A DNA stretch of 64,000 bases from Gammaproteobacteria bacterium (GTDB lineage Bacteria; Pseudomonadota; Gammaproteobacteria; Competibacterales; Competibacteraceae): assembly GCA_024235135.1 (NCBI GenBank), contig JACKMZ010000011.1, forward strand, positions 1 to 64,000, given 5' to 3'. The notes below the pieces were generated by a model that was not told where the DNA came from, made no database searches, and saw nothing but the letters and a program-made list of their open reading frames with translations. A program made the translations under genes and the position numbers. Position 1 is the first letter of the stretch, and every line of letters begins with the position of its first letter. Of this stretch, positions 25,202-33,364 are shown piece after piece.

Positions 25202-25894
25202 CTACTCCTTGACGAACTGATAACCCAGTCCGCGTACGGTCTGAATGGGCGAGCGTCCGTCCAGGTCGGCGCCGAGCTTGTGGCGGATGCTGCTCAGATG
25301 CACGTCGATGCTCCGGTCATAGCGGGCCAGGGGACGGCCGAGGGCCTGTTCCGAGAGTTCTTGCTTGCTGACGACCCGACCGGCTTGGCGTACCAGCACT
25401 TCGAGCAGGTTGAATTCGGTGCTGGTCAGTTCCAACGGTTGTCCATGCCACGCCGCGCCGCGTTTCTCGGGCCACAGGGTGAGCGGACCGGCCGCCAGTT
25501 CGTCGCTTCGCGGGTCGGACGACTCCCGATCCTGAGTGCGGCGCAGGATCGCCCGAATGCGGGCGACCAATTCCCGTGGCGTGCAGGGTTTGGGGACGTA
25601 GTCGTCGGCGCCGAGTTCCAGGCCGATGATCCGGTCCACGTCGTCCCCCTTGGCCGTCAGCATCAGCACCGGAATACGGCTGTCGTGCTGGCGAATGCGG
25701 CGCAACGCATCGATACCGTTCAGGCGCGGCATCATCACGTCCAGTACGACGAGGTCATACCGGCCGCTGAGGGCTTCCGTCACGCCGCTCTCGCCGTCCT
25801 GCACGGCCTGTGCGGCGAAACCTTCCCGTTCCAGATAATCGGTCAGCATTTCGCCTAATTCGGCATCATCGTCCACCAATAGCACCCGTGCCAT
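25202..25894 (-). CDS. OmpR/CpxR-family response regulator
   Basis: This 230-residue regulator has receiver residues in place: acidic pair VDDDAELG, phospho-Asp in DLVVLDVMMPRLNG, Thr in LMLTAKGDD and Lys in YVPKPCTPREL. The C-terminal winged helix begins ELTSTEFNLLEVLVRQAGRVVSKQEL and ends DVHLSSIRHKLGADLDGRSPIQTVRGLGYQF. The start at 25894 (MARVLLVDDD) is the usual receiver start; longer versions only add atypical sequence. It is the first gene of the kinase operon and divergent from the efflux genes. Phased CTTTAC repeats in the shared control region are candidate binding sites. Confidence 0.93.
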   Translation of the reverse strand: MARVLLVDDDAELGEMLTDYLEREGFAAQAVQDGESGVTEALSGRYDLVVLDVMMPRLNGIDALRRIRQHDSRIPVLMLTAKGDDVDRIIGLELGADDYVPKPCTPRELVARIRAILRRTQDRESSDPRSDELAAGPLTLWPEKRGAAWHGQPLELTSTEFNLLEVLVRQAGRVVSKQELSEQALGRPLARYDRSIDVHLSSIRHKLGADLDGRSPIQTVRGLGYQFVKE

Positions 25895-25966
25895 CATCGC
25901 CCGTCGCCCATCGCCTTCGCATTGATTGGCCATCATCTTACCGACTGATAACGGCCAACCAAGCAT

Positions 25967-26023
25967 CTTTACTTTTCTTTGCGCAGCTTTACAGAACTTT
26001 ACAAAACCCTAACCCGCCTTTAC
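25967..26023. promoter_or_regulatory. Phased CTTTAC repeats between regulator and efflux operon
   Basis: CTTTAC occurs at 25967-25972, 25987-25992, 25997-26002 and 26018-26023, start-to-start distances 20, 10 and 21 bases. They therefore lie on one face of the helix. OmpR-family regulators bind direct half-sites about 10-11 bases apart, so this is a good candidate operator for the adjacent regulator. It lies between the divergent start codons (25894 and 26078). Confidence 0.65.
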
Positions 26024-26077
26024 GGAAGCTGGCGCTACAGTGGCATCCAGCAATCGCTAAGTCATGAGGAGTTTTAC

Positions 26078-27538
26078 ATGCGAGTTCGACGGGAGCGCCC
26101 GGCGTTGACGGCGTTGACAGTCGCCCTGATGCTGACGGGCTGCGCGGCGGTCGGCCCGAATTACGTCGCGCCGGAAACTGAAGCGCCGACCGCCTGGCAG
26201 GGCGCGACGGCGGCCAAGGTCACGATCGCGCCGGCCGCGCCGGCGGATTTGGCGCGCTGGTGGCAAACGCTCGACGATCCGACCTTGAGCCGGCTGATCG
26301 ATCAGGCCCTGCGCGACAGCCTGGATCTGCGCACGGCCGAGGCCAAACTGCGCCAGGCCCGCGCGCAGCGGGCGCTGGCCGGCGCGCAACTGTTTCCAAC
26401 GGTCTCCGGCTCGGCGGGCGGCCAACGGGTCAAGGCCAGTGGTGAATCCGGCGGTGGGGGCACGGGCAATCTGTTCAACGCCGGATTCGACGCCAGTTGG
26501 GAGCCGGACGTGTTCGGCGGACTGCGGCGTGGCGAAGAAGCCGCCCAAGCCGATCTCGAAGCTAGCGAGGCCAGCCTGCACGACGTGCAGGTCTCGCTCA
26601 GCGCCGAGGTCGCTTTGAACTACGTGGAACTGCGCAATTATCAAACCCGCCTGGAAATTGCCCGCGCCAATGCCGCGTCGCAGCAGGAAACCTTGCAGTT
26701 GACCGAATGGCGGGCACAGGCCGGGCTGACCACTGAATTGGACGTCGCGCAGGCGCGTTCGAATCTGGAGCAGACCCGCGCCCAGCTTCCCACGCTCGAT
26801 ACCGGCCGCGCCGAGGCCGAACATCGGTTGGAAACCCTACTGGGCCTGCAACCGGGCGCCCTGCAGGCGAGCCTGGCCAGCCCCGGCGGCGTTCCCGAAA
26901 TTCCGGAACGGATCATCGTCATCATTCCCGCCGACACCCTGCGCCAGCGCCCCGACGTGAGCGCCGCCGAGCGCGGTCTCGCGGCGGAAACCGCACGCAT
27001 CGGCGAGGTCCAGGCCGAGGCTTATCCGAGTTTCCCGCTCAAAGGCTCGATCGGTCTGGCGGCCCTGACGCTCGGCAATCTGGTCAGCGCCGACGCGGGA
27101 CTCGGCTCCCTGGCCGGCTCGATCGCCGGGCCCATTTTCGACGCCGGGCGCATCCGCCAGCAGGTCGCCATTCAAACCGCGGTCCAGGAACAAGCTTTGA
27201 TCAACTATCAGGCGACGGTGCTGAACGCTCTGGAGGAAGTCGAAAACGCCCTGGTCTCCCTGGCCAATGCCCGCCAGCGACGGGAAAACCTGCAAAACGC
27301 CACGCAGGCCGCGCAGGTCGCCGCCCAGTTGGCCCGTTTTCGCTATTCCTCCGGCATCATCGATTTCCAGACCGTGCTGGATACCGAACGCACGGTGCTT
27401 ACCCTGGAAGACAGTCTCATCAGCAGCCAGGCCGAAGGGGTCTCCGCTCTGATTCAACTTTACAAGGCCCTGGGCGGCGGTTGGTCACCGACAGCGGTGG
27501 ATCAAGCCAATGTCTCGGCACAAGGAAACACAACATGA
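26078..27538 (+). CDS. NodT/OprM-type outer-membrane efflux lipoprotein
   Basis: This 486-residue outer-membrane factor has a lipoprotein signal ending ALMLTGCAAVGPNYVAPE, with lipidated Cys22. Two repeated outer-membrane efflux (OEP) halves follow, with coiled-coil helices such as LRTAEAKLRQARAQRALAGAQLFPTVS and later QVAAQLARFRYSSGIIDFQTVLDTERT. Length and motifs match RND/ABC outer-membrane channels. The ATG at 26078 is preceded by AGGAG. Its stop overlaps the next gene's start (ATGA), so adaptor, ATPase and permease follow in one operon, forming a complete tripartite pump. Confidence 0.92.
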   Translation: MRVRRERPALTALTVALMLTGCAAVGPNYVAPETEAPTAWQGATAAKVTIAPAAPADLARWWQTLDDPTLSRLIDQALRDSLDLRTAEAKLRQARAQRALAGAQLFPTVSGSAGGQRVKASGESGGGGTGNLFNAGFDASWEPDVFGGLRRGEEAAQADLEASEASLHDVQVSLSAEVALNYVELRNYQTRLEIARANAASQQETLQLTEWRAQAGLTTELDVAQARSNLEQTRAQLPTLDTGRAEAEHRLETLLGLQPGALQASLASPGGVPEIPERIIVIIPADTLRQRPDVSAAERGLAAETARIGEVQAEAYPSFPLKGSIGLAALTLGNLVSADAGLGSLAGSIAGPIFDAGRIRQQVAIQTAVQEQALINYQATVLNALEEVENALVSLANARQRRENLQNATQAAQVAAQLARFRYSSGIIDFQTVLDTERTVLTLEDSLISSQAEGVSALIQLYKALGGGWSPTAVDQANVSAQGNTT

Positions 27539-28842
27539 GCCCTTCACCCCAATCAGCCGATCCCGAATTGGCGAACATCATCAATACCGGCGAACGGCGC
27601 AGTTCGTTCGGCAGAGTCCTGCGCTGGTTGTTGACCCTGGTGGGGGTGACGGCGCTGGCCGGCGCCGGTTACGGCTATTTCGCCTCCCGCGAGGACAGCG
27701 CGGCCCAGCCTCGCTACCAGACCGAGACCCTCCACAACGGCGATCTGCGGGTCACCGTGTCGGCCACCGGGCAACTGGCGCCGGTCAACGAAGTGGAAGT
27801 CGGCAGCGAACTCTCCGGCACCGTTCAGGAAGTGTTCGTGGATTACAACGATCCCGTCGAAAAAGGCCAGTTGCTGGCCCGTCTGGACGTTGCCAAACTG
27901 CAGGATCAGATCGTCAAGGCCAAAGCCTCGCTGGCTTCCGCGCAAGCCAAGGTGAAGCAGGCCGAGGCCACGGTCAAGGAATCGCGCGCCAACCTTAAAC
28001 GGCTGCGCCAGGTGTCCAAGCTGAGTGGCGGCAAGGTCCCCGCGCCCACCGAACTGGAAACCGCGGAAGCCACCCTGGAACGGGCCGTGGCCGATAAATC
28101 CAGCGCCGACGCGGCGGTGGAGGAAGCCCGCGCGACCCTGCGTTCCAATCAGACTGACCTGACCAAGGCGTCGATTCTCTCGCCGATCAACGGCGTGGTG
28201 CTGGAACGCTCGATCGATCCGGGTCAGACCGTGGCGGCCTCCCTGGAAGCGCCGGTGCTGTTCAATCTGGCCGAGGATCTGACCAAGATGGAATTGCAGG
28301 TGGACGTGGATGAAGCCGATGTCGGGCAGGTGCGGGACGGTCAGGCGGCGACCTTTACCGTGGACGCTTTCCCCGAGCGCCGTTATCCGGCGCAAATCAG
28401 TCAGGTCCGCTTCGGCGCGGAAACCGTCAACAACGTGGTCACGTATAAAACGATCCTCAAGGTGGCCAATGACGATCTCAGCCTGCGCCCTGGCATGACC
28501 GCCACCGCGGAAATCGTCACCGCAGAAAGCCATGATGTGTTGCTGGTGCCGAATGCCGCCCTGCGTTTCACGCCCGCGAAAAGCACGGACGAAAGCGCCG
28601 GTCAGAGCCGCAGTCTGCTGTCCAGTCTGTTGCCTCGTCCGCCGCGTGAGCCGCGCAAAAAGCAGGTGCAAACCACCCCCCGTGGCGATGGCGACCGGAC
28701 CCTGTGGGTGCTGGAGGATGGCCAGCCGGTCGCGGTATCCGTCACCGCCGGTGAAACCGACGGACGCCTGACCGAAGTGTCCGGCAGCGGCGTGCAAGCG
28801 GGCATGTCAGTGATCACCGGTCTGGCGAGCGGCAAACAATGA
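27535..28842 (+). CDS. macA: MacA-like periplasmic adaptor (membrane fusion protein)
   Basis: This 435-residue adaptor has an N-terminal anchor helix (about residues 25-47) after a short cytosolic stretch. The lipoyl halves are VSATGQLAPVNEVEVGSELSGTVQEVFV and ILSPINGVVLERSIDPGQTV. Between them is an alpha-hairpin coiled coil (KAKASLASAQAKVKQAEATVKESRANL onward), and then beta-barrel and membrane-proximal domains. An extra Ser/Arg/Pro-rich insert (TDESAGQSRSLLSSLLPRPPRE, about 350-375) interrupts the C-terminal part. Start and stop codons overlap the flanking genes, indicating translational coupling. It links the ABC permease to the outer-membrane channel. Confidence 0.9.
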   Translation: MSPSPQSADPELANIINTGERRSSFGRVLRWLLTLVGVTALAGAGYGYFASREDSAAQPRYQTETLHNGDLRVTVSATGQLAPVNEVEVGSELSGTVQEVFVDYNDPVEKGQLLARLDVAKLQDQIVKAKASLASAQAKVKQAEATVKESRANLKRLRQVSKLSGGKVPAPTELETAEATLERAVADKSSADAAVEEARATLRSNQTDLTKASILSPINGVVLERSIDPGQTVAASLEAPVLFNLAEDLTKMELQVDVDEADVGQVRDGQAATFTVDAFPERRYPAQISQVRFGAETVNNVVTYKTILKVANDDLSLRPGMTATAEIVTAESHDVLLVPNAALRFTPAKSTDESAGQSRSLLSSLLPRPPREPRKKQVQTTPRGDGDRTLWVLEDGQPVAVSVTAGETDGRLTEVSGSGVQAGMSVITGLASGKQ

Positions 28843-29591
28843 ACACCCTAAATACCCTGCCAGAACCGGCGGTCTCCGAGCGGACCGCCGCGCCGACTCC
28901 GCTCATCGAACTCAAAGGCGTCACCAAGGTTTACGGGCAGGGTCAGGCCGAATTCCAGGCCCTGAAGGGCATCGATCTGCGCATCGAACAGGGCGATTTC
29001 GTGGCCGTGATGGGGCCGAGCGGCTCCGGCAAATCCACGGCGATGAACATTCTCGGTTGTCTGGACAGCCCAACGGCCGGGGCCTACCTGTTTCGCGGCA
29101 TGCACGTGGAGCAATTGTCGCGCAATCAACGGGCGCTGTTGCGCCGCCACTATCTGGGTTTCGTATTTCAGGGTTTCAATCTGCTGGCGCGCACCACCGC
29201 TCTGGAAAACGTGGAGCTGCCGCTGGTGTATCGGGGCGAACCGCGTTCCGTCCGCCAGACCAGGGCCCTCGCGGCGCTGGACGCGGTCGGTCTGAAACCG
29301 TGGGCGAAACACACGCCGGGCGAGCTATCGGGCGGCCAGCAGCAGCGTGTCGCCATCGCCCGCGCCATCGTCACCGATCCGACCATCCTGCTGGCTGACG
29401 AACCGACCGGCAATCTCGACAGCCAGCGCAGTCACGAGATCATGGAGCTGTTGGTGCAGCTGAACCGCGAGCGCGGCATCACCATACTCATGGTGACGCA
29501 TGAACCGGAAATGGTTCGTTACGTGCGCCGCGTCGTGCATTTTATCGACGGCCGCGTGGATACCGATCATCGTCATGGGGAGTCCCGCTGA
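28839..29591 (+). CDS. macB: MacB-type ABC transporter ATP-binding protein
   Basis: This 250-residue ATPase of the LolD/MacB group has Walker [11 protein letters not shown]-loop VFQGFNLLA, signature [15 protein letters not shown], Walker [14 protein letters not shown] and H-loop MVTHEPEM. The first 20 residues are a poorly conserved Pro/Thr extension. In E. coli MacB this domain is fused to the permease; here the two are separate genes overlapping by one base. It drives the mechanotransmission cycle with the adaptor and outer-membrane channel encoded upstream. Confidence 0.93.
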   Translation: MNTLNTLPEPAVSERTAAPTPLIELKGVTKVYGQGQAEFQALKGIDLRIEQGDFVAVMGPSGSGKSTAMNILGCLDSPTAGAYLFRGMHVEQLSRNQRALLRRHYLGFVFQGFNLLARTTALENVELPLVYRGEPRSVRQTRALAALDAVGLKPWAKHTPGELSGGQQQRVAIARAIVTDPTILLADEPTGNLDSQRSHEIMELLVQLNRERGITILMVTHEPEMVRYVRRVVHFIDGRVDTDHRHGESR

Positions 29592-30799
29592 TGTTCTGGA
29601 GCAGTCTGTTATTAGCCTTGCGGGCGATCCGCCGCAATCTGTTGCGATCCTTTCTGACCATCCTCGGCATCGTGATCGGGGTCGGCGCGGTGATTACCAT
29701 GGTCACGCTGGGCAACGGCGCGACGCAGGCGGTATCCAACCAGATCGCCAGCCTCGGCAGCAACCTGATCATGATTCGGCCCGGCCAGCGCATGGGCCCG
29801 ATGCGGGACGGTTCGGCCGCGCCCAACTTCAAGGTGGGCGACGCCGACGCGATTCGCGCGCAGATCGGTTCGCTCAGCGCCGTGGCGCCGGTGGTCAACA
29901 GTGCCGCGACCGTGGTTTATTCGTCCAACAACTGGGCGACCACGATAACCGGCAGCAACGACGCCTATTTCACCGCCGGCAACTGGACGCTGGCCGAAGG
30001 CAAGGCGTTCAGCGAAAGCGAGCAGCGCGCCGGCAAGTCGGTCTGCGTGATCGGCGCGACGATTCGCAAGGAACTGTTCGCCGCCGACAATCCGCTGGGC
30101 AATACCTTGCGGGTGGGGAATTTTTCCTGCGAGGTGATCGGCGTACTCGAATCCAAGGGCCAATCGGCCATGGGGCGCGATCAGGACGATACCGTGGTCA
30201 TGCCCTTGCGCACGGTGCAGCGGCGGCTGGCGGGCACGCAGGACGTCAACATGCTGATGGTCTCGGTACAGGACGGTGGCGACACCGATCGGGTGATGGA
30301 GGAGCTCCGCCTATTGCTGCGCGAACGCCGCAAGCTCGCCGAGAATGCCGACGATAATTTCTCCATTCTGGACACCAAACAGATTGCCGCGGCGATGACC
30401 GGCGCCACCAAGGTGCTGACCATGTTGCTGGGCGCGGTGGCGGCGGTCAGCCTGTTGGTGGGCGGCATCGGCATCATGAACATCATGCTGGTGTCGGTGA
30501 CCGAGCGCACCCGCGAGATTGGCATTCGCCTGGCCATCGGCGCGCTGGAACGGGAAGTGTTGACGCAGTTTCTGGTCGAGGCCGTGGCGCTCGCGTCCCT
30601 GGGCGGGATCGTCGGCATTGTTTTGGCCACGCTGGCCTCGCTGGGTCTGGCGCAGGTGATGCAAGTGCCGTATGTGTTCGATTCCAGCATCAACCTGCTG
30701 TCGTTTCTATTTTCAGCCGCCATCGGGGTGATATTCGGTTATTTCCCGGCCCGCCGCGCCGCGCGCCTCGACCCCATCGACGCCTTGCGTCATGAATAG
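29591..30799 (+). CDS. macB: MacB-type ABC transporter permease
   Basis: This 402-residue permease has a first membrane helix at about residues 20-45 (NLLRSFLTILGIVIGVGAVITMV), a MacB periplasmic core domain to about 270, then an FtsX-like domain with three helices and the signature SVTERTREIGIRLAIGA. The end, YFPARRAARLDPIDALRHE, is the classic MacB terminus. It forms the membrane part of the pump with the separate ATPase. The substrate could be a drug, peptide or virulence factor; nothing here defines it. Confidence 0.93.
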   Translation: MFWSSLLLALRAIRRNLLRSFLTILGIVIGVGAVITMVTLGNGATQAVSNQIASLGSNLIMIRPGQRMGPMRDGSAAPNFKVGDADAIRAQIGSLSAVAPVVNSAATVVYSSNNWATTITGSNDAYFTAGNWTLAEGKAFSESEQRAGKSVCVIGATIRKELFAADNPLGNTLRVGNFSCEVIGVLESKGQSAMGRDQDDTVVMPLRTVQRRLAGTQDVNMLMVSVQDGGDTDRVMEELRLLLRERRKLAENADDNFSILDTKQIAAAMTGATKVLTMLLGAVAAVSLLVGGIGIMNIMLVSVTERTREIGIRLAIGALEREVLTQFLVEAVALASLGGIVGIVLATLASLGLAQVMQVPYVFDSSINLLSFLFSAAIGVIFGYFPARRAARLDPIDALRHE

Positions 30800-30840
30800 C
30801 CGGTCTGACGCCGCGTGGTTTGGCCACCGGGTAACGCGGC

Positions 30841-31410
30841 TCACACCCACAGATCGCTGAGCGCGAAGGTGATGGCGTCGAACGGCGGCACGCTCACCGG
30901 CTCGGCGTCCTCCAGCGTGGCGATCAATACCCAGTGGCCGTCGCGCAGTTCGAAGGCTTCCAAGGTCCGTTCCAACGGATCGACCAGCCACGTGTAAGCC
31001 ACGCCATAACGGGCATACAGCGGCAGTTTCAGGATGCGATCCTTCTTGCGGGTCGATGGCGAGAGGATCTCGCAGACCCAGTCCGGCACGACCTCGAAGC
31101 GGTGATCGTCGGGAATGGTCGGCATCCGTTCCCGCCGCCAGCCCGCCAGATCGGGTACGGCGACTTCCGTATCGCGGACAAAGTGCACTTCCGGCTCCAC
31201 CAGAATCCACCAGCCGCCGGGACCCCCGCGTCCCATGTCGAAGGGTCCGCCCAGGTCGATATTCAAGCCGCGTTCGGCAATCGCGTGCGGTCCAGCGGGT
31301 CGCGGCTGGGTGTGCAGAACGCCGTCGATGATTTCGCCGACCTGTGTGTCCGGCAATGCCATTAGCCGCTCATACAGCGTGGCAGTGGTCATGGGCTGAG
31401 GTGCTGACAT
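30841..31410 (-). CDS. Uma2 family (DUF820) endonuclease-like protein
   Basis: This 189-residue PD-(D/E)xK-fold protein of the Uma2/DUF820 family has EIIDGVLHTQPRPAGPH, WWILVEPEVHF, VAVPDLAGWRRER and PDWVCEILSPSTRKKDRILKLPLYARYGVAYTWLVDP, which hold the Glu, Asp and Glu-x-x/Lys residues of the nuclease core. The family is common, often multicopy and frequently near mobile DNA; nuclease activity is mostly predicted. AGGAG precedes the ATG by eight or so bases on the minus strand. Confidence 0.85.
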   Translation of the reverse strand: MSAPQPMTTATLYERLMALPDTQVGEIIDGVLHTQPRPAGPHAIAERGLNIDLGGPFDMGRGGPGGWWILVEPEVHFVRDTEVAVPDLAGWRRERMPTIPDDHRFEVVPDWVCEILSPSTRKKDRILKLPLYARYGVAYTWLVDPLERTLEAFELRDGHWVLIATLEDAEPVSVPPFDAITFALSDLWV

Positions 31411-31813
31411 CGGCTGACTCCTGAGAATATACCGGTAAGGACCGCCGGCGGGAGGACCGCCGTCATTGCCGCCGATTAGGCGACAACGCCTTGGATTTCT
31501 GCGGAAAATCGTCGTTCTGGCCGGGTGGGAATGATTGTTCCATCCTAGTGATTAGCTATCGGGCAGGCAAGCGGCAATGGGAAACTTGAGCCTGGTCAGC
31601 AAACCCGCATTGAAGGATTGTATTTGCCCATCGTTCAATCGAATATGACCTTCTTCACAGGAGCGTGGCAGAAGATGGCAGGAATTCGTGAACCCACGGC
31701 CGTACCAGCGGTTGCTGGGTTTTCCGGTCGCGTTGGCGGAAATCTCGCGCAGACGCGGCGGGCGTTCCAATCCTTGGTCGAAATACATAACTGCTTCACG
31801 GGAGAACTCGCTA
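31411..31813. other. Intergenic region with a doubtful small frame
   Basis: This 403-bp region lies between divergent genes. A minus-strand frame (31552-31788, about 78 codons, beginning MYFDQGLERPPRL) has a fairly protein-like composition but no recognisable family or strong ribosome site, so I leave it unassigned. Promoters for both neighbours are expected here. Confidence 0.35.
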
Positions 31814-32290
31814 GTGACCCAACCGCCGCTTGAAGAATACCTTGCGTCCCAACCCTTTTTTTCCGGATTAAGCCTGGAATTCCTGGCCTTTCTCGCCCGC
31901 TGCTGTCGCGAACGGAAAATTGAGGCGGGCGAAGTTCTGTTCCGGCAAGGCGACAAGGCTCAACATTTTTTTCTGATTCGCGACGGAAGCATCGCGATTG
32001 AGGTTCCGGCGCTGACCGGCCCCACGCTGTCGGTGCAAACGCTCGGTCCCAGTCAGATCCTGGGATGGTCGTGGCTGATCGCCCCGTATCGATGGAGTTT
32101 TCAATCCAGGGTGGAGGCGCCCACCGTTCTGCTGGAATTCGACGGCGACGCCATATTGACGGAGTGCGAAGCGGACCCCGCCTTCGGCTACGCTTTGTGC
32201 AAACGTTTCGCGGCGCTCATGTCCGAACGTCTGGAAGTGGCGCGCCAACGCATGATGGCGCAATGGAGCCTGCCCGCGGGCTTTGCGTGA
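31814..32290 (+). CDS. Cyclic nucleotide-binding domain protein
   Basis: This 158-residue protein consists of a single cyclic-nucleotide-binding domain of the Crp/cAMP receptor type (ARCCRERKIEAGEVLFRQGDKAQHFFLIRDGSIAIEVPA, LGPSQILGWSWL). There is no DNA-binding helix-turn-helix after it. The phosphate-binding cassette lacks the usual Gly-Glu...Arg arrangement (here GWSWLIAPYRWSF), so nucleotide binding is uncertain. GTG at 31814 is chosen because GGAG lies nine bases upstream and similarity starts right after it. It converges with the RegA-like gene. Confidence 0.8.
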   Translation: MTQPPLEEYLASQPFFSGLSLEFLAFLARCCRERKIEAGEVLFRQGDKAQHFFLIRDGSIAIEVPALTGPTLSVQTLGPSQILGWSWLIAPYRWSFQSRVEAPTVLLEFDGDAILTECEADPAFGYALCKRFAALMSERLEVARQRMMAQWSLPAGFA

Positions 32291-32355
32291 TAAGCGGGTT
32301 AACGAGCCGCTGGTTTTTCCGCTAGCGCCCAGGGTTGGGATAATGTAGCCACAGG

Positions 32356-32904
32356 CTAAAATTTCGCGGGCCGTTTGTGTAATTTCCGCTGTAAGGTGCG
32401 GCGGTGCATTCTCAATTGCCGAGCGGTAGCGGAGATGTTGCCATCGTTTTCACGCAATATCCGTTGGATATGCCCCCATTCCAGGCGATTGACGCTCAGA
32501 GGGCGATCGTTGACAGGTACTTCACAATTACCCTCAGGCGTCGTAAAAGCGGCCAACACCTGATCCATATCGGCCGGTTTGGCTAGATCATTGACCGCGC
32601 CCAGCTTGATCGCTTCGACCGCCGTGGTAATGCTGGCGTAGCCTGTCAAAACGATGGCACGGGTTGCCGGGTTCAAAGCGAGCAGATTGCGAATCAGAAT
32701 CAGCCCTGAATCACCGGGCAAATTGAGATTGACCACGGCGTACTCCGGTGTCTGAAGCCGTGCCAAAGCAACGGCATCCTCGGCGCTTTCCGCGGTGACC
32801 ACTGAAAATCCCCGGCATGTCAAGGCCGATGCCAGCACGCGACGAAAGACGGCATCGTCGTCCACAACTAAAGCGGATGTGCCCTCAGCGTCCGTCACAA
32901 CCAT
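32356..32904 (-). CDS. RegA/PrrA/ActR-like regulator with Asn at the phospho-acceptor site
   Basis: This 182-residue protein has a receiver at residues 10-125 and a Fis-type helix-turn-helix at the end (ISATARQLRMHRRTLQRKL), the RegA plan, including the family signature WGHIQRIL. The acidic pocket VVDDD, Thr87 and Lys109 are present, but the expected phospho-Asp is Asn59 (EYAVVNLNLPGDSG; RegA has AYAVIDLRL). The codon is AAT, so this is not an ambiguous reading. Such a receiver cannot take phosphate at that position. No RegB-type kinase or SenC is nearby. The ATG at 32904 fits the family start. Confidence 0.85.
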   Translation of the reverse strand: MVVTDAEGTSALVVDDDAVFRRVLASALTCRGFSVVTAESAEDAVALARLQTPEYAVVNLNLPGDSGLILIRNLLALNPATRAIVLTGYASITTAVEAIKLGAVNDLAKPADMDQVLAAFTTPEGNCEVPVNDRPLSVNRLEWGHIQRILRENDGNISATARQLRMHRRTLQRKLHKRPAKF

Positions 32905-33364
32905 CACTAAGCGCCCATTTGCGCGGGTAAATCGACACAGGTGCAGGTTCCACCGCGAGGATCTGGGCGTAGTTGGACCCGTAGAATGGCTTACGGTTGG
33001 GCGAGCATGAAAAAATCCACGACCGATGGCGTGGCGCCCACCTGTCCGTTCTTCGCCTGGACGGACCGGCCAACCAAACCCCACCCAGGAGATGACGTAT
33101 GAAAATCACCACGCTCGCGATGCGTGTACTGACACATTTCAATATGGGAGCCGCATTGGCCATTCCGATGTGGCTGACGTGGAATGCCTGGATGACACCG
33201 GAATCGCCCTCTTCCATGATTGGGCAATCCCGGTCGGAGTCGACCATTCAGGCGCGCTCTTTCATTTCTCTGGCGCCGGTCGCGTAAGACCATATCTTGA
33301 CGGACGATTCAGGAAACCGACGCATGCATCGCATGCTGATCCTAAGGTAGTCGGCGGATTTCAA
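32905..33364. other. Region upstream of cardiolipin synthase
   Basis: This 460-bp gap lies between the divergent RegA-like and cls genes. It contains a possible 62-codon gene (33099-33287) and presumably the promoters. The frame leading into cls from 33026 has no conserved features before 33365. Confidence 0.4.
33099..33287 (+). CDS. Possible small hypothetical protein
   Basis: This is a 62-residue frame beginning MKITTLAMRVLTHFNMGAALAIPMWLTW, with AGGAG 7-8 bases before the ATG. The first 30 residues are hydrophobic enough for a signal or single membrane helix; the rest is Ser-rich and polar. I recognise no family. It precedes cls by 77 bases and could be a leader gene of that operon, or a chance frame. 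Confidence 0.35.
   Translation: MKITTLAMRVLTHFNMGAALAIPMWLTWNAWMTPESPSSMIGQSRSESTIQARSFISLAPVA

Noticed and set aside
31552..31788. A 78-codon minus-strand frame beginning MYFDQGLERPPRL
   Set aside because: The composition is protein-like, but there is no clear ribosome site or family. Kept as a note, not called.
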